Assembly (NCBI GenBank): GCA_020354125.1
Contig: CP070643.1
Span: 2,375,466 to 2,408,604 of the forward strand
DNA: 33,139 nt
Origin: Betaproteobacteria bacterium
Lineage (GTDB): Bacteria; Pseudomonadota; Gammaproteobacteria; Burkholderiales; Eutrophovitaceae
Reading direction: 5' to 3'
Shown: positions 1 to 6,538 of the stretch, in pieces
Position numbering within the stretch: position 1 is the stretch's first letter
Layout: each line of letters opens with the position of its first letter
The notes under the pieces: generated by a model
Databases searched by the model: none
What the model was told of the DNA's origin: nothing
The model's input: only the letters and a program-made list of their open reading frames with translations
Made by a program: the position numbers and the translations under genes

Positions 1-767
1 TTGACATGTTTCGCATCGGCGTGGCGCGCCACGTTGGTGAGGCACTCCTGCACGAAACGGAATGCGGTGATGTTGACATCCTCACTCAAGCTATCCAGTT
101 CCCCTTCCGCCGACAAGCTGCATCGCACTTCCTTGTGGCGACGTTGCCATTCGTCAACCAAGTACTGGACCGCACTGGCGAGTCCGAGTTCATCCAGCGC
201 CACTGGACGAAGCTGGCGCAGCAACGTACGCACTACCTCATAGACCTTGCTCGAGACATCGATAATGGCCTCTGCACTGCGTGTGACCTCGGGCAAATCG
301 GTAACGCTATCACGGATGTTGACGGCATCAACCTTGATCGCATTGAGGCTCTGGCCTAACTCGTCGTGCAGTTCGTGAGCGAGATTCCGCCGCTCTTCTT
401 CCTGGACTTGCAAATAACGCTGTGAAAGCCGGCGATTCTCTGTCAGTGCGTCAGCCAATTCACGTTGCGCAGCAAGCCTCAGGTTCGCCTGCTCGACAGT
501 TTGACGCGATCGCCGCCACGAAAACCATGCCAGTGCGACGATCATTGCCACGAAAGTGGTCGGCAGTTCATCAACCTGATAGGCCTCCAACGGACGCGTG
601 AATGCAATCACGCGTTCGTTGAGCTCGAGCAGACTAGATACAACAAATGTAGCGAGCGTGACGCCCGCAACGACGAGCAGGTCACGGCGCACCGAAGGAC
701 TGATTGCATCGACTTGCACGGCACCGGACTGCCGAGGTCGCGAAGATTGGCATTGGGCTGCGTGCAC
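1..767 (-). CDS. Sensor histidine kinase, UhpB/NarX type (HisKA_3), C-terminus cut off by window edge
   Basis: Membrane sensor kinase of the family that signals to LuxR/NarL-type response regulators. Translating the minus strand gives an open frame from a GTG at 767, preceded by GAGGA at 6-nt spacing. Two hydrophobic segments (about residues 29-47 and 68-83) are followed by a charged, probably coiled-coil linker (86-125). The HisKA_3 dimerisation box comes next, with EEERRNLAHELHDELGQ; the phospho-acceptor should be His134. The start of the HATPase domain is visible (AFRFVQECLTNVARHADAKH) and the frame then leaves the window, so most of the ATP-binding site is not seen. No sensory domain beyond the membrane segments is apparent. 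The partner regulator is not in view and probably lies to the left. It is divergent from the TonB receptor region, which could be its target; that link is inference. A second in-frame GTG at 719 is an alternative start. Confidence 0.88.
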   Translation of the reverse strand, partial: MHAAQCQSSRPRQSGAVQVDAISPSVRRDLLVVAGVTLATFVVSSLLELNERVIAFTRPLEAYQVDELPTTFVAMIVALAWFSWRRSRQTVEQANLRLAAQRELADALTENRRLSQRYLQVQEEERRNLAHELHDELGQSLNAIKVDAVNIRDSVTDLPEVTRSAEAIIDVSSKVYEVVRTLLRQLRPVALDELGLASAVQYLVDEWQRRHKEVRCSLSAEGELDSLSEDVNITAFRFVQECLTNVARHADAKHV

Positions 768-847
768 GTGGGGTCCTCATCGATCGTACGACTACGGACA
801 GATCATACTCTCCGAGAATCGAAAATTGTTCCCACGAGTTACCAATG

Positions 848-882
848 CGCCGTAGGCGAATGAAGAATCTGCGCCATAGGCG
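848..882. promoter_or_regulatory. Paired CGCC-N3-GGCG palindromes, possible regulator binding sites
   Basis: CGCCGTAGGCG (848-858) and CGCCATAGGCG (872-882) are two perfect inverted repeats with the same arms, 24 bp apart. The match extends outward as TGCGCC-TAGGCGA. They lie between the divergent sensor kinase (start 767) and the small ORF/TonB receptor genes, where an operator for either direction would be expected. The binding protein is unknown. Confidence 0.45.
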
Positions 883-968
883 AGTCACGCAACATCGTCA
901 CCGGGAATTTTTCACACGCGGAATCAGGAGAAGCGCCACTAGCCCCGACTAGACCGCGGCTCTACCGT

Positions 969-989
969 ACCTCCAAACATGGAGGAGGT
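969..989 (+). promoter_or_regulatory. Hairpin that can occlude the ribosome binding site of the small ORF
   Basis: ACCTCC (969-974) is complementary to GGAGGT (984-989); a shifted register pairs CCTCC (970-974) with GGAGG (981-985). Both structures bury the GGAGGAGG Shine-Dalgarno (981-988) of the ORF starting at 997. An anti-SD hairpin of this sort could limit or regulate translation. The stem is short and its stability has not been calculated. Confidence 0.35.
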
Positions 990-996
990 GCCAGCC

Positions 997-1167
997 ATGC
1001 TCAGCGCTGAACTCACGTTTCACATTGAAACCGCATTCATCGCCATAGTGCTGCCGTTCATTTGCGCTTATCTGCTGCTGGTTGCTGTTGCGGCATCCCG
1101 CATCAACTGCGACGAAAGCGAGCACGGCAGCGAGAGCCATTCGCTACCTGACCGCAATACCAGGTAA
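997..1167 (+). CDS. Small single-span membrane protein, function unknown
   Basis: This is a 56-residue ORF starting at ATG 997, with a strong GGAGGAGG Shine-Dalgarno 8 nt upstream. A second ATG at 979 overlaps that SD and is unlikely to be used. The protein has a polar N-terminus (MLSAELTFHIETA), one long hydrophobic segment (about residues 14-36, FIAIVLPFICAYLLLVAVAA) and a short charged tail. I do not recognise a family. It lies between a sensor kinase and a TonB-dependent receptor gene transcribed the same way as itself. The good SD and clean membrane-segment composition support a real gene, but there is no homology evidence and it could be a chance ORF. Confidence 0.45.
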   Translation: MLSAELTFHIETAFIAIVLPFICAYLLLVAVAASRINCDESEHGSESHSLPDRNTR

Positions 1168-1178
1168 TCCGCCACCGG

Positions 1179-1195
1179 TTGGGAAAAATTCCCAA
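1179..1195. promoter_or_regulatory. Perfect palindrome TTGGGAAAAATTCCCAA, candidate operator
   Basis: TTGGGAA and TTCCCAA are perfect inverted arms around AAA, about 160 bp upstream of the TonB-dependent receptor start. Single half-site-like GGGAA motifs recur nearby (GGGAATTTTTC near 904, GGGAACA near 1204). The arrangement suggests a dimeric transcription factor site. There is no T-run after it, so it is not a terminator. Confidence 0.45.
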
Positions 1196-1353
1196 ACCAG
1201 TGCGGGAACATCTCTCTGTGCCGCAAGCCACCTTTGCCTCTAGATTGAGGCACTTACACGCTTGTAGTAATTTTGAAACGCAGAACTGGTCAGCGGGTCC
1301 AGGAGGGGAGCCGCAGGCACCCATGTCTCGATAAGAACCAGGGAGGAGTACTC

Positions 1354-3684
1354 ATGTATCGGCTCAACCGCATGTTGTCCGCGATACGCGGCGCGGCAAC
1401 CATTGCGGCTGCCTTTGCTTCAGGCACCGCGCTCGCTCAGGATCAAACACCGACTTCGCTCGAAGCACCAACGGTCGAAGTCGTCGGTTCAACGCCTGTC
1501 CCGGGATTACCAATTCCCAAGAACGAGATTCCTGCGAACATACAAGTCGAAACTGGGGAACGGATAGAACAGCAGCAATCGCTGAATCTGCCCCAGTTCC
1601 TGCAGGAGTCGATGCCATCGGTGTTCATTCAGGAAATCCAGAATAGTCCGTATCAGCCGAACCTGACTTATCGCGGTTTTATATCGTCGCCGCTGCTGGG
1701 TACCCCGCAGGGGATCTCGGTGTACCAGGACGGCGTGCGCATCAACGAGCCGTTCGGTGACATCGTCAACTACGACCTGATTCCGCAGAACGCGATCTCG
1801 ACCATGACCTTGGTGCCGGGATCAAATCCGATTTACGGCCTCAACACGCTCGGTGGCGCAATCGACATCCGCACCAAGAGCGGTGCCTACTACCCTGGCG
1901 GGGACCTCACGTTATCCGGCGGCTCGTGGGGCCGAGTGCAGGCTGATGCTGCCTGGGGTGGATACAACGAGAACTGGGACTACTTCTTCGCCGCCAATTA
2001 CTTTGACGAGGACGGCTGGCGCGACTTTTCGCCCAGCACCGTCGGGCAGCTATTTGGCAAAGTCGGCTGGGAAAACGGTACCACTGATGTCGACCTTGCC
2101 GTCACACTTGCCGACACCGACCTGATCGGCAACGGCGTGGCGCCGCAGAGTTTTTTGGCGCAGCGCTGGGAATCGATCTACACCTACCCGGACAACACCC
2201 GGAATGAACTCGGAATGATCAACCTGAGCGGTACTCATTGGGCCAGCGATTCCTGGTTGCTATCAGGACTGCTGTACTACCGCGATGTCAGCACCAAGAC
2301 GCTCAACGGCGACGTCAATGACGATTACGAAGATGACCCTACCGAGGAACCGGGGGTCGAGAATCGAACCCAGACCGATCAAAACGGATACGGATTGGGA
2401 CTGCAGGCAAGCTGGCTCACTGCCCGTAATAACCTTGCCTTCGGCGCAACCTATGACGGAAGTGATTCCGACTTCACCCAAACATCGGCAGCCGGCGACA
2501 TAACGCCAGATCGGGGCGTGCAGGCGACTGAAGACCCGGAAGTCGAAAATATCCTCGAGGGCGAAACCAAAACCTGGAGCGTCTACTTCACCGACACTTT
2601 CAAACCCAATGACGCGTGGGCGATCACGTTTTCGGGCCGTTACAACCACACCAATGTCAAGACCAAAGACCAATTGGTATTGACTCCGCCCAATCTGGAC
2701 GGCGATCACACTTACACGAAATTCAACCCGGCGATTGGCGCGACCTACCTGATTAACCCGGCGCTGACGACCTATGCCGGCTGGAACCAGGGCAGCCGGG
2801 CACCAAGCCCGATCGAGCTCGGTTGCGCCGATCCTGCCAACCCGTGCACGCTACCGGCGGGCCTCGCCTCCGACCCGTTCCTTGAGCAGGTCGTCGCACA
2901 AACAGTCGAAGCCGGCTTCCGCGGCCTGATCGGCACCGGAGCAAACTGGAACGCGGGGCTGTTCCGAACAAACAACAAGGACGACATCCTGTTCGTTGGT
3001 ACCACCACCAGCGCCGGCTACTTCACCAACTTCGGCAAAACGCGACGTCAGGGCCTGGAAGCGGGCATCTCGAGTTCGCCCAACGACCGGTTCAACTGGG
3101 CGATCAATTACAGCTATATCGACGCCACTTTCCAGGACTCTGCTTGCTTGCTCTCGGAGGGCAACAGCAGCCGCGGTTCCAGCGCGGAATGTCAAAGCCC
3201 CGAAGATGACCTGATATTAGTCAGTCCCGGCGACAAGATTCCCGGTGTCCCGGAACACCAATTCCGGCTGGTTGCCGATTACTGGGTCACCGATCGCTGG
3301 TCGCTGGGAGGCTCTTTGGTCGCTTTCTCGGATTCGTATGCCTACGGAAACGAGAACAACCAGCACCAGCAAGGAACTTTCAACATCGGTGGCGAGGACG
3401 AGACGTTCCTCGGCAACGGAAAGGTTGGCGGCTACGCAGTGGTCAATCTGACCACGCGGTATCGTTTCAGCAACGGGCTGGAATTGTTCGGCAAAGTCAC
3501 CAATGTGTTCGACAAGCGCTACGCCTCGACAGCGATTCTCGCCGAGAACTCATTCGACTCGAACGGCAACTTCCTGGCCGACCCTGACGACTGGACAAAC
3601 GAGCAGTTCGACGCTCCCGGCGCGCCTCTCGCAGGCTTCGTTGGCATCAAGTACCGCTTCGGCGGCAAGCCGCCGCGAAACTGA
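1354..3684 (+). CDS. TonB-dependent outer-membrane receptor
   Basis: TonB-gated outer-membrane transporter of 776 residues. ATG 1354 is chosen because GGGAGGAG sits 5-12 nt upstream and it begins a signal peptide ending ...ASGTALAQ; upstream in-frame codons lack this. A TonB-box-like stretch (PTVEVVGSTPVPG) follows the cleavage site. The plug domain (about residues 60-200) shows LPQFLQESMPSV, TYRGF, GISVYQDGVRINEPFGD, and the typical end PGSNPIYGLNTLGGAIDIRTKSG-type sequence. A long beta-barrel ends with FAGFVGIKYRFGG-like strands, GELFGKVTNVFDKRY being the usual C-terminal TonB-receptor motif. Substrate cannot be read from sequence: siderophore, cobalamin, metal complex or organic ligand are all possible. 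No TonB/ExbBD or inner-membrane transporter gene is adjacent. The upstream palindromes and divergent sensor kinase hint at two-component control (inference). Confidence 0.93.
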   Translation: MYRLNRMLSAIRGAATIAAAFASGTALAQDQTPTSLEAPTVEVVGSTPVPGLPIPKNEIPANIQVETGERIEQQQSLNLPQFLQESMPSVFIQEIQNSPYQPNLTYRGFISSPLLGTPQGISVYQDGVRINEPFGDIVNYDLIPQNAISTMTLVPGSNPIYGLNTLGGAIDIRTKSGAYYPGGDLTLSGGSWGRVQADAAWGGYNENWDYFFAANYFDEDGWRDFSPSTVGQLFGKVGWENGTTDVDLAVTLADTDLIGNGVAPQSFLAQRWESIYTYPDNTRNELGMINLSGTHWASDSWLLSGLLYYRDVSTKTLNGDVNDDYEDDPTEEPGVENRTQTDQNGYGLGLQASWLTARNNLAFGATYDGSDSDFTQTSAAGDITPDRGVQATEDPEVENILEGETKTWSVYFTDTFKPNDAWAITFSGRYNHTNVKTKDQLVLTPPNLDGDHTYTKFNPAIGATYLINPALTTYAGWNQGSRAPSPIELGCADPANPCTLPAGLASDPFLEQVVAQTVEAGFRGLIGTGANWNAGLFRTNNKDDILFVGTTTSAGYFTNFGKTRRQGLEAGISSSPNDRFNWAINYSYIDATFQDSACLLSEGNSSRGSSAECQSPEDDLILVSPGDKIPGVPEHQFRLVADYWVTDRWSLGGSLVAFSDSYAYGNENNQHQQGTFNIGGEDETFLGNGKVGGYAVVNLTTRYRFSNGLELFGKVTNVFDKRYASTAILAENSFDSNGNFLADPDDWTNEQFDAPGAPLAGFVGIKYRFGGKPPRN

Positions 3685-3704
3685 GACGCTAGATATCTGA
3701 TAAC

Positions 3705-3743
3705 CCGCCCTCGCCTAACACCGGTTGAGGGCGGCGTCTCTTC
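3705..3743 (+). terminator. Possible terminator after the TonB receptor gene
   Basis: CCGCCCTC (3705-3712) and GAGGGCGG (3727-3734) form an 8-bp GC-rich stem with a 14-nt loop, 20 nt after the stop codon. The sequence after it (CGTCTCTT) is only weakly T-rich, so efficiency is uncertain. Confidence 0.45.
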
Positions 3744-3818
3744 CAATCTGGTTGACGGAGGCCGACCGCCTGCCGCTTCGGCCAAATACGATCACGGGCG
3801 CGCCCCCGCCTGACTACC

Positions 3819-3824
3819 TATAAT
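3819..3824 (+). promoter_or_regulatory. TATAAT -10-like element before the HAD hydrolase gene
   Basis: A perfect TATAAT lies 25 bp upstream of the HAD hydrolase start. No good -35 box is visible at the expected spacing (GC-rich sequence there), so this is a weak promoter call. Confidence 0.3.
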
Positions 3825-3848
3825 TCCCCTGTCACTTGTTCGGGGGAA

Positions 3849-4559
3849 ATGATGCAGAAAATTGAAGCACTGGTTTTCGACGTGTTCGGCACCGTAGTCG
3901 ACTGGCGCAGCAGCATTACACGGGAAGGCCGCGCTCTGGGCGAACGCAAGAACATCAAATTCAACTGGGCGCGTTTCGCAAATGCCTGGCGCGCCGGATA
4001 CGCCCCGGCCATGGACCGGGTGCGTCGCGGTGAATTGCCATGGATGAACATCGACCAGTTGCACCGGTTGATCCTCGATGAGTTGCTGGTCAAGTTCAAG
4101 ATCGACGGGCTGACTGAGGAAGACAAGGACCACTTCAACCGTGCCTGGCATCGCCTCAAGCCGTGGCCGGATTCGGTACGGGGCCTGAAACGGCTCAAGA
4201 AGAACTTCGTCATCTCGACGCTCTCCAATGGCAACATGTCGCTGCTGACCAACATGGCGAAGAACGGCGGGTTGCCGTGGGACTGCATCATCTCTGCTGA
4301 GTTGTTCAACCACTACAAGCCGGATCCGGAGACCTATGAAGGTGCTGCGAAAATGCTCGGCTTTCCGCGCGATCACGTGATGCTGGTCGCCGCGCACAAA
4401 GACGATCTGCGCGCAGCGCAACGATCAGGGCTGCACGCGGCGTTTGTTGCACGTCCCAAGGAGTTTCCACCCAGCAAGAAGATCGATCTGTCGCCGGATA
4501 GCGCTTTCGATTACAACGCGACGAGCATCATTGACCTTGCAGATCAACTTGGCGCCTAA
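3849..4559 (+). CDS. HAD-superfamily hydrolase, haloacid dehalogenase type II-like
   Basis: Cytosolic hydrolase of 236 residues, the usual length for type II (L-2-haloacid dehalogenase-like) HAD proteins. Motif I is FDVFGTVVDW with the nucleophile Asp11. Motif II is STLSNGN. The motif III lysine is in HYKPDPETY. Motif IV is VAAHKDDLRAA. Authentic L-2-haloacid dehalogenases carry a Ser-x-Asn-x-x-Asp pattern in the last motif. Here it is AAH-x-x-D, so dehalogenase activity is uncertain and a phosphatase or another halide-independent role is possible. Starts ATG-ATG at 3849/3852; the upstream GGGGGA is a weak SD. It is followed by a repeat-rich noncoding stretch. A distant paralog lies at 20099-20770. 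Confidence 0.85.
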   Translation: MMQKIEALVFDVFGTVVDWRSSITREGRALGERKNIKFNWARFANAWRAGYAPAMDRVRRGELPWMNIDQLHRLILDELLVKFKIDGLTEEDKDHFNRAWHRLKPWPDSVRGLKRLKKNFVISTLSNGNMSLLTNMAKNGGLPWDCIISAELFNHYKPDPETYEGAAKMLGFPRDHVMLVAAHKDDLRAAQRSGLHAAFVARPKEFPPSKKIDLSPDSAFDYNATSIIDLADQLGA

Positions 4560-4581
4560 TCGATAAAGCTACTGCGCGACC

Positions 4582-4826
4582 CGATTGCTGCGTCACGTGC
4601 TCGCTTAGTCCTCGCCTACCTGCTTTTGGTATGTCTTCGTCCCGCGCTGCGCGGCTCCTTGCACTCGGGCCGCTCGTAACGCTTTCTCTGAGGGGGTAGC
4701 ACTTGCTCGACAGGCGTATCAGAGGAATCGCGACCTTAGGAGCTGCCAGACATGGGAAGTGTCAGGACGCTTTGCATCTGGTACCTTGCTAAGCATGGTG
4801 GACTCGATTGCCGTGTCACGTGCTCG
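4582..4826. repeat. Imperfect 22-bp direct repeats (4582-4603 and 4805-4826)
   Basis: Two copies beginning CGATTGC and ending GTCACGTGCTCG match at 20 of 22 positions, 223 bp apart, in the 563-bp gene-free stretch between the HAD and cytochrome b561 genes. The start of the motif (CGATTGCTGTGTC) recurs near 19930 inside a MITE-like element, so these may be fragments of a dispersed repeat. I see no convincing gene between the copies. Confidence 0.5.
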
Positions 4827-4845
4827 AAATTAAGAAAATTCGGCT

Positions 4846-4864
4846 CTCCGCGTGCTACGCGGAG
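4846..4864. repeat. Short hairpin CTCCGCG-TGCTA-CGCGGAG
   Basis: Perfect 7-bp inverted repeat with a 5-nt loop, 8 bp before the first copy of the CTCTCACCG repeat. There is no T-run, so a terminator is unlikely. It may belong to the neighbouring repeat element. Confidence 0.45.
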
Positions 4865-4872
4865 GACTAAAG

Positions 4873-5087
4873 CTCTCACCGCTGAGGACGCAGAGGACGC
4901 GAAGGAAAAGCAAATAGACTGTTCAAAAAACGATGGCGCAACGAAAATCTGCGCAGAGAATCGATGGAAATTTGCGTTTTTCCCGCTTGGACCACGTAGC
5001 TCGAACACGACCATAGAGTATGACGCAAACCTTGGTAGTCAGAACGTTTGTTTGTTTTACTCGTTTTACCTCTGCGTCCTCAGTGGT
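4873..5087. repeat. Inverted repeat pair (ACCRCTGAGGACGCAGAGG) bounding a 170-bp AT-richer segment
   Basis: ACCGCTGAGGACGCAGAGG at 4878-4896 and its reverse complement at 5069-5087 match at 18 of 19 positions. The enclosed segment is visibly less GC-rich than neighbouring genes and has no supported gene. The left copy extends to CTCTCACCG (4873). Related copies lie at 5836-5856 (plus), 6475-6498 (minus) and 6518-6530 (minus), so this is a local dispersed repeat family around the cytochrome b561 gene. The pair resembles a small non-autonomous element, but no target-site duplication was identified. Confidence 0.6.
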
Positions 5088-5122
5088 AAGCGCTTTGAAT
5101 TTGGATAATCTCTCGCGACGTC

Positions 5123-5803
5123 ATGAGTCAACAGACCCCGGCTAAACAAACGGTGCGCGTGTGGGACCTGCCGGTACGCGTGTTTCATTGGGTGCTGGTA
5201 CTGCTGGTTGTATCGCAGATCGTCACGGTCAGCATTGGCGGCAACGCCATGGAGTACCACGTGCTCGGTGGCTACGCGATACTGGCGTTGGTCGTGTTTC
5301 GCATCCTTTGGGGACTGCTCGGCACGCCGACCGCGCGTTTCAGTAACTTTGTACGCGGGCCGGTAGCAGTGTTGCGCTATGCGAGGTCGCTTGCGAGCGC
5401 GCAGCCTGAGAAGGTCATTGGCCACAACCCGCTTGGCGGCTGGTCCGTGGTGGCAATGCTCGTCAGCCTGTTGGTTCAGGCGGTAAGTGGATTGTTCGCC
5501 GACGACGAGATCATGACCACCGGCCCGCTGTGGAAATATGTCTCGGAAGATACTGCAAGCATGTTCAATGTCATCCACGAGACCAATGCACTGGTGCTGC
5601 TCACACTGATCTGCATCCACCTCGCCGCCATTCTCTTTTATCTGCTGCGCAAGAAAGAGAACCTGATCAAGCCGATGTTTACCGGCAGCAAACAGCTTTC
5701 GGATAGTAACGGCGAATCCCTGCGCCCGTTTCAGGGAACTTTGCGCGCGCTGGTCGTATTGGCCATCTGCGCAGTCGCTACTTGGGTAGTCGTGTCACTC
5801 TAG
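5123..5803 (+). CDS. Cytochrome b561 family protein (di-heme membrane cytochrome b)
   Basis: Integral-membrane b-type cytochrome of 226 residues, related to the Ni,Fe-hydrogenase cytochrome b subunit / cytochrome b561 family. It shows the N-terminal signature RVWDLPVRVFHWVLVLL with His22. Further candidate heme ligands are His46 (EYHVLGGY), His101, His152 (VIHETNA) and His166 (ICIHLAAIL), spread over four hydrophobic segments. A fifth hydrophobic segment (ALVVLAICAVATWVVV) is at the C-terminus. Proteins of this type are often paired with a class II cytochrome c, exchanging electrons between the quinone pool and the periplasm. A cytochrome c' gene does lie 1.5 kb away, on the opposite strand, separated by repeats and a flavoprotein gene. 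Start ATG 5123 has no strong SD. Repeat copies lie on both sides of the gene. Confidence 0.9.
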   Translation: MSQQTPAKQTVRVWDLPVRVFHWVLVLLVVSQIVTVSIGGNAMEYHVLGGYAILALVVFRILWGLLGTPTARFSNFVRGPVAVLRYARSLASAQPEKVIGHNPLGGWSVVAMLVSLLVQAVSGLFADDEIMTTGPLWKYVSEDTASMFNVIHETNALVLLTLICIHLAAILFYLLRKKENLIKPMFTGSKQLSDSNGESLRPFQGTLRALVVLAICAVATWVVVSL

Positions 5804-5835
5804 ATCACGCGTTCTCCGAACGCGGAATAGAAGCA

Positions 5836-5856
5836 CTCACCGCGGAGCACGCGGAA
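5836..5856 (+). repeat. Copy of the CTCACCGC-GAG-ACGC repeat
   Basis: CTCACCGCGGAGCACGCGGAA matches the copy at 4875-4895 at most positions (about 17 of 20). It starts 33 bp after the cytochrome b561 stop codon and, with the minus-strand copies at 6475-6498 and 6518-6530, flanks the 490-bp inverted-repeat element. Confidence 0.5.
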
Positions 5857-5905
5857 CAAACCAGATCCAAGAGATCACCTCGTCTGCTTGTTGCACACGC
5901 CTGCA

Positions 5906-6395
5906 GGCCGGGGGTAGCCCGGCGGCTACTTACCTTTCTTGCGCGGCCAAGAAAGGTAAGCCAAAGAAGGCCGCCCCACTGGACCGTCCCTCCGGGATAC
6001 CCTGCGCTACTCGAGGTGACAGGCGGCTGCGGAACTCGCCCGCGCGAGAATCATACGCGGACTTAAACAGTCCTCGCCGACTACCCCTGTCGCCTCTGCG
6101 TTGCTCGGCGGTTCAGAAAGGGGGACAACGCTTTGGCGGTTGAAGTATGTTCACGAACCCGAGCCCACCTGGTTTTCAACTCCCCTTATGCCGCACCGAG
6201 CAGGTCGATGTGCGCGCGGGGTTTCGCCGAGGACTGTTCGAAGGCCGCGCGCGTTTTTTGCGCGGACAAGTTCCGCAGGCGCCGCGTGGACATCGGGCAG
6301 CGCAGGATAGAAGCGGCATTGGGGTGCCCTTCTCTTTGGTTACTTTCTCTTGGGCAAGCAAGAGAAAGTAACTAGCTGCCGGGCTACCCCCGGCC
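5906..6395. mobile_element. 490-bp inverted-repeat element with internal hairpins (non-autonomous, MITE-like)
   Basis: The ends are GGCCGGGGGTAGCCCGGC-type inverted repeats of 23 bp (5906-5928 and 6373-6395; 22 of 23 match). Just inside each is a long perfect hairpin: 13 bp CTTACCTTTCTTG with a 6-nt loop (5929-5960), and 14 bp GTTACTTTCTCTTG with a 6-nt loop (6339-6372). The interior contains phrases such as GACAGTCCTCGCCGACTACC-like sequence that I recall from repeats common in gamma- and betaproteobacterial genomes, where they are often miscalled as small ORFs. It encodes no transposase. The short ORFs inside (for example one ending ...LVTFSWASKRK) are translations of the hairpin and are not called. 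Family placement is from memory. Confidence 0.6.
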
Positions 6396-6474
6396 TCCAG
6401 ACCTTAAAGACGTGAAAGCGTTAATACGAACTGACGACCTAACCTGGCGCGTTGAATTGAATGACTTTGCATGT

Positions 6475-6538
6475 CCTCAGCGCCCTCCACGGTGAGAGTG
6501 TTAGTCATCGTGGAAAATCCGCGGTGAGAGATTTAGTC
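6475..6538. repeat. Two minus-strand copies of the CTCTCACCG repeat, also a tandem direct repeat
   Basis: 6475-6498 is the reverse complement of the CTCTCACCG-type repeat (20 of 24 match to 4873-4896), and 6518-6530 is a shorter copy (CTCTCACCGCGGA on the minus strand). The plus strand also reads as a direct repeat, CACGGTGAGAG-TTAGTC (6489-6507) and CGCGGTGAGAG-TTAGTC (6520-6538). The second copy covers the stop codon of the flavin-reductase-fold gene, so the repeat has encroached on its 3' end. Confidence 0.5.

Noticed and set aside
1235..1270. Sigma-54 promoter before the TonB receptor (GGCAC...CTTG)
   Set aside because: The spacing between the GG and GC elements is one base short of the -24/-12 consensus, so it is not supported.
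4752..5108. 118-residue ORF spanning the inverted repeats before cytochrome b561
   Set aside because: It crosses both repeat arms, lacks an SD and domain signals, and its composition looks noncoding.
6101..6375. Several overlapping short plus-strand ORFs, one ending LVTFSWASKRK
   Set aside because: They are translations of the inverted-repeat element and its hairpin, overlap in multiple frames and have no SD; this type of repeat is often miscalled as protein.
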